DNA of 64,000 nucleotides. Origin: Polytrichum commune. Taxonomy: Eukaryota; Streptophyta; Polytrichopsida; Polytrichales; Polytrichaceae. Shown here piece after piece: positions 12,522-25,029 of the stretch. Location of the stretch: positions 55,850,429 to 55,914,428 of the forward strand of contig OX485804.1 in the NCBI GenBank assembly GCA_950295325.1, read 5' to 3'. A program made the position numbers and the translations under genes. How positions within the stretch are numbered: the first letter of the stretch is position 1; each line of letters starts with the position of its first letter. The notes beneath the pieces are model-generated. The model searched no databases and was not told the DNA's origin. It saw only the letters and a list, made by a program, of their open reading frames with translations.

Positions 12522-12687
12522 CATAGCATTACTAAGCATTGGGCTTGTGTTTGGTGGACCCCAGGAATATAACCATGGGATGCGAAATCAAGCGTAGGGA
12601 GACTTTGTTCAAATTGAGCTCCCAATAACATATGATTATATTCCCAGGATCATGGATTGAACGCATAACGCTAAGTAATGTTATGTT
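12522..12687. mobile_element. MITE family A, copy 1
   Basis: The element is about 165 bp with imperfect inverted ends: AGCATTACTAAGCATTGGG at the left and AACGCTAAGTAATGTTATG at the right. Inner arms are GGAATATAACCATGGG and GATTATATTCCC, so the whole element can fold back on itself. It is related to copies at 13882, 23880, 39012 and 56391. It has no coding capacity. Confidence 0.75.
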
Positions 12688-13881
12688 GTATGTGACTCGT
12701 CCATCAGGGAGTTGAAAATGAATGCGACTATTTTAAAGCTTAAACATTATCTGTTGTTAACATTTTTGACTTCAAAATTGACATCAAAGACTCCAAGTTT
12801 ATCTAGTAACATCTAGTTGAAATAAAATGGACCATGAACATGTAAGATCTTCTTTCTACAAGAACTATCTCATCCCCGATGGATGAGATTTATGTAGATG
12901 CTCGGATTTCCTAGTGTTTGTATATTAAACTCATTCATTGTAATTGAAAGGGTTCTAGTAAAAACAAGCCCCCTTCTAAGTTGAGGACCGATTCACTCCA
13001 AATAGATTGGGCACTAAACTAAACCAATACAAAAGTCTTATTTATCCCATTTTTGAAGTCAAATGATATGAAATTGAAACATGCATTCTACAAAATAACT
13101 CATTGCATTTTCCACCTCCTCGAGGGACGAGTTTATGTGGACACCGTGAGCTTGGTCTTGCTAAAATTGGAGGTTCCTTCCTCTTGTCCTCCATCCTATT
13201 TGTTCTCATTTTTTAGGTGGATGAAAGCCGGTATTCATCCTTGTGCCTATCTCGATGGGGTGGAGAGATTTCTTTGTTCAAAATACTACTTAGGTCCAAA
13301 CAAAAGGATCCAAACCTTGATTGATTCAACCCTATTTGAATGTTGACTCCGGGCCGCCTTTCACCGTTGAGTGGACTATTTTAAAACATTCAAATTATAA
13401 CTGAAACAATTCCCAAGCCATGGATAAGGCGAGAGGGAATTATCGCATGCAAACATACTTCTCATCCATCGAGTATAAGACCCCATGAATAGTATGCATC
13501 CCGGAGGTTCCTTTCTAAACATACTTTGGCATTGAAACAAGTTTAAAAGAGCTCGAATTAGTCATAGACGAAGTCATATGAGAAAGTGCATAAGAAAAGT
13601 ATGTGTTTGTGAAGTAGCTAGAGCACACATGGGTAACTAGACGTATGCACATATAAAATAGTTGACATACTTTGATATCGATAAACGATGATCGTAGTCT
13701 TGAGTTATGATAGAATGTTGTGTGTTGTATGTTGTGCAGGATGGTACTTGGCTTCGAAACTCCACAAACATGGTTTTTGGTAGTCAATATGTCAGCTATG
13801 GTTTTACGTTAAGCATGAGTAAGATTGCATTCTAGCAGAACTCTAAAAGACTTTCTAAACACTTTGTCTTGACTTGAAGAC
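12688..13881. other. Intergenic, no gene seen
   Basis: Short open frames only (97 codons at 13053-13343), none with a recognisable domain. Confidence 0.5.
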
Positions 13882-14036
13882 CATAACATTACTCAATGAC
13901 ATGGGCCCTCATAATATAATGGTGGGATGTTGGGGCCTCCGTTTAAATTTGAGTCTCCCTACGCAACTTTTTGAGCATCCGACTGTTATATTATGAGGGC
14001 CCACATAACGAGAGTTGAACGTTGAATAATGTTGTG
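13882..14036. mobile_element. MITE family A, copy 2 (best inverted arms)
   Basis: The left arm contains CATAACATTACTCAATG and GGGCCCTCATAATATAA. The right arm contains TTATATTATGAGGGCCC and GTTGAATAATGTTGTG. The inner 17-bp arms are perfect reverse complements. The unpaired centre holds AAATTTGAGTCTCCCT, which is shared with the copies at 23880 and 39012. Confidence 0.85.
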
Positions 14037-15123
14037 ACTTGGAAATAGAAGTGTTAAAAGTTTGAAAGTTTAAGAGAACAACTTTTTTTGTATGTGAGTA
14101 GACAAGAAGATACACAATGTTTTGAAAGACGGTGACCTCACCCACCCTCCAAAACTGTGTCCAATACTAGGACATATATTACTATAGTGAAATTGATACA
14201 TCTATCATAATCCTAGAAATTGGGATAGTGGTGATGAACTTTAGAGTACATTGGTCAACAAGTAGGATTAGGTACCCTGAAAACATTTGAGATCATGGCC
14301 TTTCTCATAACCTTGATATGCATAGCAACATGTACTTGGACTCCATATACCCATTTTTAGCTATTGTATAAAAAACCACCTATCTACAATGATCTTGCTC
14401 ATGAAGTATTTTCTTCCAATCATTTGAGTCGTTATTGTAGTTAGAAACTTGATTTAAAAAACGTGACTTGAATGCCATTGAATGCAAATATGTTTGTAGT
14501 ATATTAGTCATCAATATCACATATGGCTATTCTTTATTTTATTTCTCCTTCACTTAAGTCTATAAACCTAAATAAAGTTTCAATACCATTAACATCATAA
14601 AAGGTGAATTTAAGACATGGATATAAGGACTTATAGACATTGTTAACTCATTTGAGTTGCTTAGACCTTTATGTGGTAACTCCCATCCGGCCACAACTTG
14701 TCCCTTTTGGAAACACCAATGTAGCTTGTAAACCCAACAAGTGTGGCTTGAGGGTACCATCTTCCATCATCGTTTGACCACCGTCCATAGTTTTTTCCTT
14801 CCATTTTTTCTTCCGATCTTGTCGCAATTTATGGTTGACATCGTAATTTGTTGCTTTCTTGAAATTCTAGTTACCTTTTCGAATCATGCCGCATAGAACT
14901 TTTGGCGCAAGAATTCATGACTCAAATCATCTAGAAACAACAACCTCCAACCTACATACTATATATTTTGAGTGTTTTTGGTGGATGAATGAGTGGTGCA
15001 TTTGTGTGCAGTAATCCCCTTCTTCTTGAAATTGATTCTTATTATTCTCATTTTGCCTCAAATTAGAGTCATGACAAAAAAATTGGCCACAAAAATAATC
15101 CTTGCAACCACCCAATGACCATA
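14037..15123. other. Intergenic, no gene seen
   Basis: AT-rich. No protein, repeat boundary or RNA gene was recognised on either strand. Confidence 0.5.
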
Positions 15124-15144
15124 GGGGGGGGGGGGAAGGGGGGT
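15124..15144. repeat. G homopolymer tract
   Basis: Two adjoining G runs are split only by AA. It lies about 25 bases left of the inverted-repeat element at 15168. Similar G or C runs recur at 51893, 52118 and 52635. Confidence 0.8.
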
Positions 15145-15167
15145 ACACACACGTTCAAAAACGTATT

Positions 15168-15381
15168 AGTAGAAGATGTGTCTACTACAACTATCTGTTG
15201 CAACTTGTCCACTGCAACTCATGGAATGAGAATGCATTCAAAAATTAAATTTTATTGTCAACCATAAGTTTTTGGTTGTGGGTTTGACAAGCAAAATGCT
15301 TCATATATGCATTTTCTTGCTATGAGTTGCAATAGACAAGCTGCAACAAATGGTTGGAGTGGACTAATTTTCTTCTAGTGA
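15168..15381. mobile_element. MITE family C with inverted arms of about 65 bp
   Basis: The left arm has TAGAAGATGTGTC, CTGTTGCAACTTGTCCA and TGCAACTCAT. The right arm has ATGAGTTGCAATAGACA, GCTGCAACAAATGG and AATTTTCTTCTAG, the imperfect reverse complement. The spacer is about 80 bp and AT-rich. There is no coding capacity and no second copy was recognised. Confidence 0.8.
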
Positions 15382-16828
15382 TAAAGTTTGGTGGGCCTTC
15401 ACATGTGCCTAAGTTTGGGGAACTTGATTCTAAGGCCGGCTCTTTTTATAGGGGGGGTAGGAATGTTTGATTTCAATTACGATCCAGGACAAAGATTTTA
15501 CAAGGTTTAAAATTGCCATTTTGATTGGAGTTGGCGAGGTCTTCGAGAGCTATTCTTTTCTATTACATAATTTTGATAGTGAAAGAAAAACATGTATAAA
15601 GGAAATGAATACAAGGGCTCCACATCATGACTAAAGTAAAGTGATCCCAAGCCACATGGCTCAAGTGCAAAATTGTCATTGCACATGTGCAAAGGAGAAG
15701 TCCTCATGATGAAGGTTGCTCTCATTGTGTGTGCATGCAACCTGCCTTCCATTTTTCAACAATCTACATGTTGCAGTGACTAACCTTCTTGGGAGTCATT
15801 TTCACTACTTGCTAAGGGCAATTTACTATCCACATGCCAGGATGGGGCGAACCAACCCGTACACTGGTTCCTTGGAGGCAAGGGTTTAGGCATCCAACAA
15901 GGAATGAGTGTATGGGTTGGTTTGCCAAAATCCACATGCTGGTTCATATTCACTTGCAAGTGGCGCTTCCTCCCCTTGGTTAAACAAACTGACGACCAAT
16001 AGGACAGTGTCCTCATCAATAACTCCCCATTAAATTCACACCTATTAGGTAATAGAACAATATTTGTGGGAGGATAAATTGTGTTTGTACAATCCTTATT
16101 ACCAATAGGCATACTCTCACCTGATAGTTGGTTGAGGTAGAAGTATTTTATGAGTCATGCGTGCTTGGGGTTTGTGGCGTCTATGTAAACTCTTCCATCG
16201 TGGATGAATGGGCCTCAAGGTCAAGGACTATAGTAATTCATTCCAACTGAACCCCACTAAACTACTTTAGAGTCTTTGATGCCATTGTTGAAGTCAAATA
16301 TACATATGGGAATAGCCATTCTCATGCTATAGAATAGTTCATTGTGTTTTCACCTTCCTACTCGATGAGTTTACTCAAAAACCACAAATTCTTGACAAAT
16401 TGACTGTGTTGGAAAGATTGACATAGTGTCAAGACTGTGCATCCAATACGTACTATACATACTCCATCCCTATCTAATCAAACATTTACATTTGCAACTT
16501 TTGAACACTATAATGTGGTAATGACTGGGAAGGGATAGCAATGATACTTGAACACTAAAAGAATCAGAAAGAAATGAGACTGATTGTGCATTATTCCAAC
16601 TGCAAATGCACAGGCAATGAACAGAAAATGCACCATCATCTGAAGTTCTTATAATTTAGAAATTATTAACATCAATGCTCAAGCATTAAAAATCTGTAGA
16701 TCACTATGACTTATGGATGGTACATTTTTACAAGTTTTAAATACTCTGAATCAATCTGCAATATAGGTATGGGTCTGACTCTACCCAAGATTGATATGTA
16801 CACAAGATAATGTAACTCTCCACATCAC
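15382..16828. other. Intergenic between repeats and the dioxygenase 3' end
   Basis: No gene seen. The part next to 16828 should hold the 3' UTR and polyadenylation signal of the dioxygenase gene, but no convincing signal was picked out. Confidence 0.4.
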
Positions 16829-19800
16829 CTAGGGCGCGATTTGATTTTGTTTGGCCAAATCCTTCCTATGTGAATCGAAGCCTTTGTGTGTTGCTTGGTA
16901 CTTGCCCAGGAGGTGCTCGCCACTTGTAGTTGGTGAATACCTGCAATATATTGGCAGGGTTGGTGTAAATGCATGCTGAGTTCAGTGAGAAGACCATATC
17001 ATGAGGATTCAAGCAATTCAAAAGCATGTAAATTTCAGTCATGAAAGAGATTTGACATGTCAACTTATGCTACCATTGCCTCTCCAAATGGGTTGAGACA
17101 AGACAATTATAAAGATTCTCTTAAACGATTAGCTGCACAGCTGCTATTTCATCAGCTTCTAAGGGCCATACTGCACATAGGGGCTACCAAAGCCCCAAAA
17201 TACTATTGAGGTTTGTTAACCCTATCATAACACATCTTTTCGTAAGTTTTGTGCTATTTGTATTTGCATATGAGGGGTTAAGCAACAAGGTTAAGGCCGA
17301 CTTGGTCCCACCTTGATCCCTCTTCATCCGCCACATATCCACATATGAGTAGACCCAATGTCTAGGGGCGAAGGGTCTCTTATTCATACCGATGCTCACA
17401 ATCCGGTGTCATCTCTTGTTTTCTCTTTGGGAGACTCTTAATTTTATCTTGTCCCCTCCTTGTCCCTCGTCATTTAGCTTATGATTTGGCATTTAACTAT
17501 GAGTATGAGGTGGATGGCCGGTGAGCTAAAGGTGCATGACAAGTCCTTTAATAAATAGGTTGACATGTTGAACTTGACTGGACATTCTCTCCTTAACTGT
17601 GCTGCCCCTAGAAAAGTTAATGCCTTGCACTATCGAGGGGTTTGTAGCCCTTATGTGTGGCACGGTCCTGATTGATGACAAAATCCACACAAAGGTTTGA
17701 GCAATAGTCCTCAGAACATAATAATGAAGAAGGAATTGGACTTACTTTGGAGGGTTGTCCTCTGAGCAGCAAGTGGGCAGACATTCAACCACGCAGTCAT
17801 AATTGGGTTCAAAGAAGAAGGGTATCTGCATCCCATCCAGAATACATTAAAAAACATGCCAGCTGTGGAAGGCGAAAGAAATATAGAGAAGATGGGCGCC
17901 CCATGATAAATTGAGATCCAGTTTTGTCAAAATACAGTGTTGCTTCTTGAGAGGGGAAAAGTTAATTATTGCAATCAGACATCTCAAGATCCTCCTTTAT
18001 AAATGTGCCACTTATGAAGCACTGCAAAAGTGGGCAACATTCCTTAAAGACCTTCTGCAAGAGTCTAATATACTTGCATACAGCCAGTTAGCTGTTGATA
18101 TATGCGTAGTAGACCTATCCTTCAACTCGAGATGACTTTTGGTTGGGAATTAGTTGTTTCCCTTGGAACACCTTCCATGTTTTGTAAGTTTTCCGTGCAT
18201 GCTTGGAAGTAGTGGGAAGGTTTAAACGGAGACCATTCTGTATTGGTTCATTGAGGGTCACCTCACTTTGGTATGCTAAGAGATTCTGAAGTGAGTTTGG
18301 CCCTCAATGTAACAAAATAGGTGCTCTTCAATCACATTCAAACACTACCTCCAAGCACGCATCACAAGTGGAATGATATCATTGATTTTGTTTACAAAAT
18401 GACCAATGGAAAATCATAGGGGACCCACTCCCACTAAAAGTCCCGCTGAGTTAAAAAAATAACTCTAATAGCTAATGTGTTTGAATTAGGATATTATTGA
18501 GAAAAATCTTGAAACAGTTGATTGAAAAACATTAAGGGATATAATATGAGTGAGAGGGACAGGGAAATTAGTTAATTGGGAGCTTACTGAATATCGCTCA
18601 ACTCCAGGACTTAAAACTCGGTGAAGCGTAGAACTGCACAGACCAATGGCAAGTTCAGTAATCCAATATACTGCAATGTCTATAAACATGAAAAGTAAAT
18701 TTCTCTTTTCACCAGATAACCCAGGTTCTCTTTGTCATTCCAATAGGCAACCAATGTCTATGACTTCCACTCAGATATCTCAGTTCCATCATGAAGATGG
18801 AAAGCAAATCAAAATAATAAAATAAAATGATTTGAGTAGAAGGGTCTAGCATTACCGAAAGAGGCCATTACTCCACCGCTCGAGCATGTCGCCCAAATTT
18901 ACAATGTAGCCCCTGGCAATCATAAATGTACAGTTGTGAGATGCGTGAGATGCTTACTCGCTGATCCTAATCCCACAGAAATAGTTGTCCTTAGATTTAT
19001 ATCGGAGTTCTCACCCTTTTATTGGTGCCACGTCCTCCCAAATCTGGTGCACATCATCTTTATTTCTGCAGATCTGGTGGTAGCATTGCAATGGTCCATG
19101 TTAGTCAAGAGTGTTGAGTCACTAACAAGGAAGTGTTCCAACAACTAACTTACTAGAAATTCTACTGACTAATCTTTTATAATCTACTTAGGAGCAGTTT
19201 ATTACTATTGATTTGATTCATTAGCTGCTCGAGGGGGAATGAGGTCCACCAGGAATGTCACCTACTTAATAGTGTGCAGACTCTCTGTTGCCTACTGGAA
19301 ATGGTAAGCAAACAAAGGCCGCCTAAGAATTATGACAAATTTGGCTATGTCAACCCCTGAACGCTTTTAACATTTTTATACCAATTGTATGTTCCCTCTT
19401 TATGCTGGATGATATGAGATCTATATCAGATTCTTTCCAAGTCACTTTGTGTGGATGTCAAAAGTGCAACCTTTTAAGACAACAAGCTATCACTATTCCC
19501 CCAAAAGTCACATCACCATGTATTATCATGTTCTACAATTTCAAAATATTGAATGTACGAGAGAACCAAATTGGGCCTCAAAAGCGTTCAGGGGTTAAGG
19601 AGCCAGAACCTGAAGGCCGTGCACATCATCTGTAGCAAGAAGAGTTATCAAGCCGTAATCAGAGTGTGCACCTGTTCCATATATCCCACGTTCAAGATCT
19701 GATTTCTCCGCTGCACAATCAACTATTCTTGTCAAACTTCTGTATCTGTCAAGGAGGGCACACCATCACTCTTTCGCCTCAACAACTCTATTTCGTGTTG

Positions 19801-22800
19801 CTGCATCTTCGAATTAGTATAATCCTATATGTAATCTTGAAATGTACATCACTAGAATTAAAGGGACCTTGGAAATTATTCCACCTTCTTTCGAGGGTGA
19901 ACACCTTGAATGGGCGTAGACAAGCTGACCTGCACCTAATCTCCCCCAACGGCAAGCCCCTAGATTCCCACATGGTTGGTTGAAAACACCTGGTTCACCT
20001 ATACACTCCCACTATGATTGGGTGGACCATAGTGGTAAGGTGCACTAGAAATCAAGTGCTAGGAAGGTCACCCATCCTAGCACTTATATGGCCTTAGGCT
20101 GCTTACCCTCGGAATTCCCATGGGATCCGGGTTTAAAGCTTGGGTTTAAGCCACCCTTTTTGTGTGAGCAAACAAGTATATGAAACCAAACCATGCTAAC
20201 CAGAATAATGTAGAAGCCGCAGTGTGGCCATAGGAAAGTCAAGAAAGCCTGGCTTCTCAAAATAGCTCTCCTCAAGGTCGAGTGCCAAAGCCACTAGCCC
20301 TGTCACCCTTCTTGACAGCTTCCTGCAATTATGACAATTGACTGTCAATTGGAGGAACCACGTTTGGCATGGCTGTGTAACAAGTGCCATACATCACAAA
20401 AGAGTGTCTCCAACAATTACTGCAAGATTATTCTCTCAATAATCCACTCTCTAGTTTTTTTTGAAGTAAAGCCTCATACACTTTGCACCCACAAATCCCA
20501 AATGCTATCCAGATTTTTATTGCCTACCAATTATTCAGAGAGAGGCAAGCCTCTTAAACCTACCTTCGAAAATCGAGTGCCTGAGGGCTTTATGGGATTA
20601 GCCCTCAATAATTGATGGCCAATGCAGATTTATGACATCTATGGACTTCATGGATGGGATAAGCATGCCCATTTATAACGCTTTGAAAGCCAAAAGCTTT
20701 GAAAGCTGATTATAGAGAGATTCATTTTATAGTGACCATAGGAGTTGCTCAAATGAAGTAAAATCCAGATTCTGATAGTGGTATATATTCCCACCTAGTT
20801 ATACCAGATGACCAAAAAACGAATCACTGCAGTCTGTGCAGCACTTAAAAAGAATTTGCCACACACCAGGGCAAACAATGAAAGACAGAACCCAGAACGC
20901 GAACAGAAGACTTACGTGATTTCACTATGATAACGGTCCATAGTGTCTCTCCACCCAGGCAGAACCTCTGCACCTCAGCTTAAAAGCCCTTGTTACACAT
21001 AGGGTACCCAATATGTGATATTCAACAAATTCACAGTGCATAATTAGGTGTCAATCCAGCTTTGAAGGGGCATTTACACACAACCAGTGTTTTGGTGGTT
21101 GATGGTTGTAGTTTGATTTGTTTGGTTCTATTTTTGAGGGATAAAGAGGGTTAAGATGCATTGATAACAACCACAACCACAACTACTCTAACATGCCAAA
21201 CATCAATACAAGGTGCGCCCTGGAGTGGTTGCAATGGTTGTAATTTACTTTCTCTCGTTCTATTTTGTTTGTAGTTATTATGTGACACCGGGAGAGACCT
21301 TCAAGGTCAAAGCATGGGAGAGGATTTGTAGGAGGTTATGACTCTTAGACAAACTCTTTCCACTAGAATTTATAAATTGTTTGTCTCCACTCCACAGATT
21401 GCACCAATAGGAGGAACAATAATTAAGGTCATATCCACTCTTGAACTACAACTACACCTTGTGTGTGTGTGTGTGAAAGATTATCGTAGTTGTGGTTGAA
21501 AGTGGGAATGTACCTTCAGAAGGATATTGGTTGGGTCCATGTAAAGGCTTCTTTGACATGGGGTCACTTGGGGGTACTGCAAGTCCTATATAATAACCCT
21601 CCTTCGAGTCACCTGTTCCACGAAACAACAACTGTATCATGTGAATAAACATGAATAGATATTGGACAGCATTCGAGATTATTATTATTGTGCTTGTTTA
21701 CCTTACCGAGCCTAATAAATTACAGCCATCTCCTCTTGACGAGTTGGATATCTGCAAGCATCCCTAATAAGCTACACTAAAACATCTGATTTAGTGTTGC
21801 CCATATCATTCACCATCAGCCACATTGACTGTCTTGCAATCACTGGGTGGGCAACTAGAGAGCGTGTCACAGCACGAAAACTCACAAAGACCACTCTAAC
21901 TAACATGGCACGCCAATTTTAAGGCCAAACTATATCAGATGTTTAGTGGAGTCATTGTGGCCTTGTTCTCTTCCTAAATAAAAATCTCCCAAAAGGCTCC
22001 TTCAACTTCTACAGTTGCAAATAATTACACATGGAGACATCGTCATCACCATCCAAATTAAGTGATGGATGTATACAAATGCAAGTCACAACCACTTGCA
22101 AAAAAAGAGGCAGCCATAAATAAGCCCTTATCACCAGACATTCTTGTTTATTTTTATTTATAATTTTGCAAATCCATGAGAATGGATATGTAAATGGGAA
22201 AAAAATAATTTAGGACCTTTGGATTGTTTGGCAGGATCCAGAGCCTCCTCCTCAAAGGGCGTGTAGCCACGGTGATTTTCGTCATGGATGACCTTCATTT
22301 TCTCCTCTATAGGTAGTGCAAAGAACCTCTTGCTTTGCTCAAATACTTCATCCAGCAGGTTCAAATCTAATCCATGGTTGATCAGATAGAAAAATCCAAC
22401 ATCAATACATGCCTGCACAGTGCACACATGATGATGTCTCAAAGTTTAAAAATTTCCTCGTGGTAGGTATCATCAAAAGCCTCTTATACTTGTCTGAAGA
22501 GGCGTGGCTACCAAAACATACTTCTTTAAGAAAATTTCAAGGATTGCTAAGTCGCTGACCACCTAATCCTCACAATTCATGCGCATTGGACTTTGAACAG
22601 GTCGGATACTTAGAGGAACCGAATGAGAGTACTTTTGAGATGCGGACTGCTGGAAAGATAAACTGAAACAAACAATCAAAACAAAACAAAAAAACAAAAA
22701 AACCAAAAACCAAAACACAAAACTTGCATAGGTATGCAAATCGCTTGAAGGGTTGAGTTCCAACGAAGGGGGAAGAAAAAGGGAAAAAAGAAGAAGAAGA

Positions 22801-23136
22801 AGAAGAAGAAAGGGAGAGATTCTAAAGCTCTATTTGGTAGAGTTTCACACCACTAAAACCCTGACCACAGGTCCGAATTTTTGGGTTGTGCGAATGCGAA
22901 AGACACTCTCAACTTCCGATCGGAAGTACATCACCCTCCCAAAGCTTCATACAAAACATCAAGGAAAAAATCTCATGACGATGCAACAACATCTTATCTC
23001 AAATTCCAATTACATCATCATATCCCAATTAGTAGTATGTATGTACCTTGCGGAGTTGCGCAGCAGTTTTGGGTTTATCTTCTGAGGCCATGTCAATGCA
23101 TGCCAAGAGCTCTTCCTCATCCCCGCCTCCATTCAT
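16829..23136 (-). CDS. 2-oxoglutarate/Fe(II)-dependent dioxygenase, 337 aa, complete
   Basis: Soluble non-haem iron oxygenase that uses 2-oxoglutarate and O2. The substrate is unknown. The closest remembered relative is the Arabidopsis At3g46490-like group rather than hormone enzymes. Eleven exons: 23136-23047, 22412-22217, 21612-21514, 20967-20916, 20322-20201, 19710-19610, 19073-19015, 18912-18856, 18633-18588, 17825-17746, 16940-16829. All introns are GT-AG and all phases close. The DIOX_N part (residues about 10-100) has ACIDVGFFYLINHG. The catalytic part has GAHSDYG (His202, Asp204), STLHRV (His263) and ERYS (Arg272, Ser274 for 2-oxoglutarate). The C-terminus is GKYQATHKGF. The start MNGGGDEEELLACID was chosen because it begins the exon's family-conserved CID block. 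Introns carry inserted elements. It diverges from the topoisomerase gene upstream. Confidence 0.93.
17168..17675. mobile_element. Inverted-repeat element in a dioxygenase intron, about 500 bp
   Basis: The left end CACATAGGGGCTACCAAAGC and the right end (reverse complement) CACATAAGGGCTACAAACCC pair over roughly 25-30 bp with a few mismatches. It lies wholly in the last intron (17745-16941). No coding frame was recognised inside. Confidence 0.55.
18196..18360. mobile_element. MITE family B, copy 1
   Basis: It begins GCATGCTTGGAAGTAGTG and ends CACTACCTCCAAGCACGC, an inverted pair. Inner arms are TTGAGGGTCACCTCACTTTG and AAGTGAGTTTGGCCCTCAA. A related copy is at 30631-30810. It sits in the intron between dioxygenase exons 9 and 10. 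Confidence 0.75.
22789..22811. repeat. (GAA)n microsatellite
   Basis: A run of AGA/GAA triplets in the first intron of the dioxygenase gene (a CTT tract on the sense strand). Confidence 0.9.
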
Positions 23137-23589
23137 CGTCAACAATCTTTCAAGCCCCAAGATGTGATGATGGCGCCCAAAAAAGTTTACAAACTCTTCT
23201 TCTGATGAGTCCCTCCCTCCTCAGTTAGCAACCTTGGCTTGCAATTCACTCAGGGCAGTCTCAAAAGCTCACAAAACAACTCAACCAGCACATGTTTAAT
23301 ACCTAATTCCCTTCCTCGATATTGCTTCCAATGAGATCAAGGCTCACCACTCATGAAGAAATTTCCGGCGATTGCTTTTCAGAAGTGTTGAATGAAAGGA
23401 ATGGAATCGCATCGCATCGAAGGTCCATGAGTGGATGTGGGTGGTATCTCGTGGGTGGTATCACCCTAGAATGTACGCATATGGAACATTTCACATCTCC
23501 ATACTGTACCACGTGTGTACATATCAAAGAGTTGAATTCTGGGTTTCTCCTTTGAGACCCAGCGTTTGGGGGATAATCTGAAACCTGGG

Positions 23590-23800
23590 TATTGGGTGGG
23601 AGTTTTGGCCCACTTTTGACATTTTATGTATTTAACGAATGTTCAGGTGGTGACAGTACCCTGGTTTTAGTGAAATGATAGGGAGGCCTGACTTTGGCTC
23701 AAAGACGGCTATATGAAAACACATTTTGTGGTAAACCTTTGAGGTACCTAGCAAATTTTAGTGCCCTCAAAAGTTTGATGAGATACGGTGACTTATAATA
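23590..23800. repeat. Dispersed repeat D, copy 1
   Basis: It shares GGGAGTTTTGGCCCACTTTTG, a TTCAGGTGGTG-like word, TTTTAGTGAAAT and TTTGAG-type words in the same order with 27030-27260 inside the topoisomerase gene. No termini were found. Confidence 0.55.
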
Positions 23801-23879
23801 GTGTGTTGATGTTGTAGTTAGTGGAACTGATTGAGCCACAACTTGAACTGTGGGGCTACTTATTAGCAGTTTAATTAAT

Positions 23880-23990
23880 GGTGTTATCATATTTAATATG
23901 AGTCTCCTTACACTAGGTTGAGGCATCCCATGGTTATATTCTTAGGACCCACATGAACAAACACTCACTACTTAATTAATGTTATGAGGG
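23880..23990. mobile_element. MITE family A, copy 3 (partial)
   Basis: It keeps ATGAGTCTCCTTAC, GGCATCCCATGGTTATATTC, GGACCCACATGAA and the right end TTAATTAATGTTATGAG. The left arm is not clear, so the copy is probably incomplete. Confidence 0.55.
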
Positions 23991-24233
23991 CTCTGATATA
24001 TTAATAGATTGCAAGGATGAGGGAAATTGGGTTCTCTCTTTGACACCCATAGCTGAGTGAAAGTGAAACCTGGGTTTTTGGGTGGATTTCAACTCAGGGT
24101 TTTTGTGCCAGGGGTTTTAGGGGTTTATGTGAGGCATGGCCACTGATTGCAAAGAGGAGCGAAGTGGGAAGCTGGAACGATTGTCCAGGTGACGGTTGAA
24201 ACACAGATTCACAGAGGGAGAAACACCCATAGA

Positions 24234-24256
24234 TCTCTCTCTCTCTCTCTCTCTCT
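24234..24256. repeat. (CT)n microsatellite
   Basis: Uninterrupted CT dinucleotides of about 23 bases in the divergent intergenic region. CT tracts near plant gene starts are common in 5' leaders. Confidence 0.9.
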
Positions 24257-24540
24257 GAAACCTGAGGCTCTTGATGGAAGAAGGCATGTTGGATAAGTGG
24301 TGCGAGTGTTACAGGGCAGCAGGAGGAGTTTGTGGGATGTTGTTGCAGCAGAACAGCACATTCAAGGCACATGGAAGAGGTGTCGGAGTTCTGAGAAGCT
24401 AAGCCATCAACATCATCATCAAACAAGAACAACACAAGACAAAGAAGAAGACAAAGAGGAGGAGGGTGGCAGAGGAGTAGTAGTAGTAGTAGGAGGTTAA
24501 GACCAATAAGCGCAGATTTTGAGTTGATGAATTGGGCACT

Positions 24541-25029
24541 TGTGTCGCGCTCTTGGCGGTTGTTGTCGATGTCGACCACATCGTGCGGGAGCGCATGCGG
24601 AGTGCCAATGTCGGAGCTCTGTGCACTTAATTGGAGGCTGGCGGACGGAGGGGCAGCAAGACGTTGTGTCCCGGTGGAAGGCAGATATTTTGGGGGATTC
24701 CTTCTTCAGGTTTTTTGATTTTTTTGATGCTTTCTTCTCAAACACAACTACAAATTACAATAGAAGTTGGATTTCTGCAAGGCATTCTGGGCATTTCGAG
24801 CTAAAGTCTGTGTACGTTGTTTTGTACATGTTATTCTCGTCCCTCCATGCAGTTAAACCTTCGAAGGCACGTGTTACGATTCAGATGTAAAGCCTCATTT
24901 TGCAGACATGCGTTTATAATGTATATACTACATGTTTAATTGAATATTAGCAATTTGGTTATTTAGTTGCTGTGAAGAAGGGAGTTATGTGAGGAGTCTT
25001 GATACCATGTATGTAGGTTACCTGGTGAT
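24541..25029 (+). other. Possible 5' exon region of the topoisomerase gene
   Basis: A GC-richer block at 24540-24700 followed by a plus-strand frame reading FFSNTTTNYNRSWISARHSG. This would suit an organelle transit peptide, but no donor joining it to the exon at 26494 could be proven. Start codon and first exon of the gene remain unresolved. Confidence 0.25.

Larger units (their letters stand above)
23137..24540. promoter_or_regulatory. Intergenic region upstream of two divergent genes
   Basis: It lies between the start of the dioxygenase (minus) and the presumed 5' end of the topoisomerase (plus), so it should contain both promoters. Seen inside are a dispersed repeat at 23590-23800, a partial MITE at 23880-23990, a (CT)n tract at 24234-24256 and GAAGAAG/GAGGAGG runs near 24440-24490. 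No TATA box was assigned with confidence. Confidence 0.4.

Noticed and set aside
24094-24579. 161-codon minus-strand frame rich in Leu and Ser
   Set aside because: It is produced by the CT and GAA/GAG low-complexity tracts between the divergent genes; no domain.
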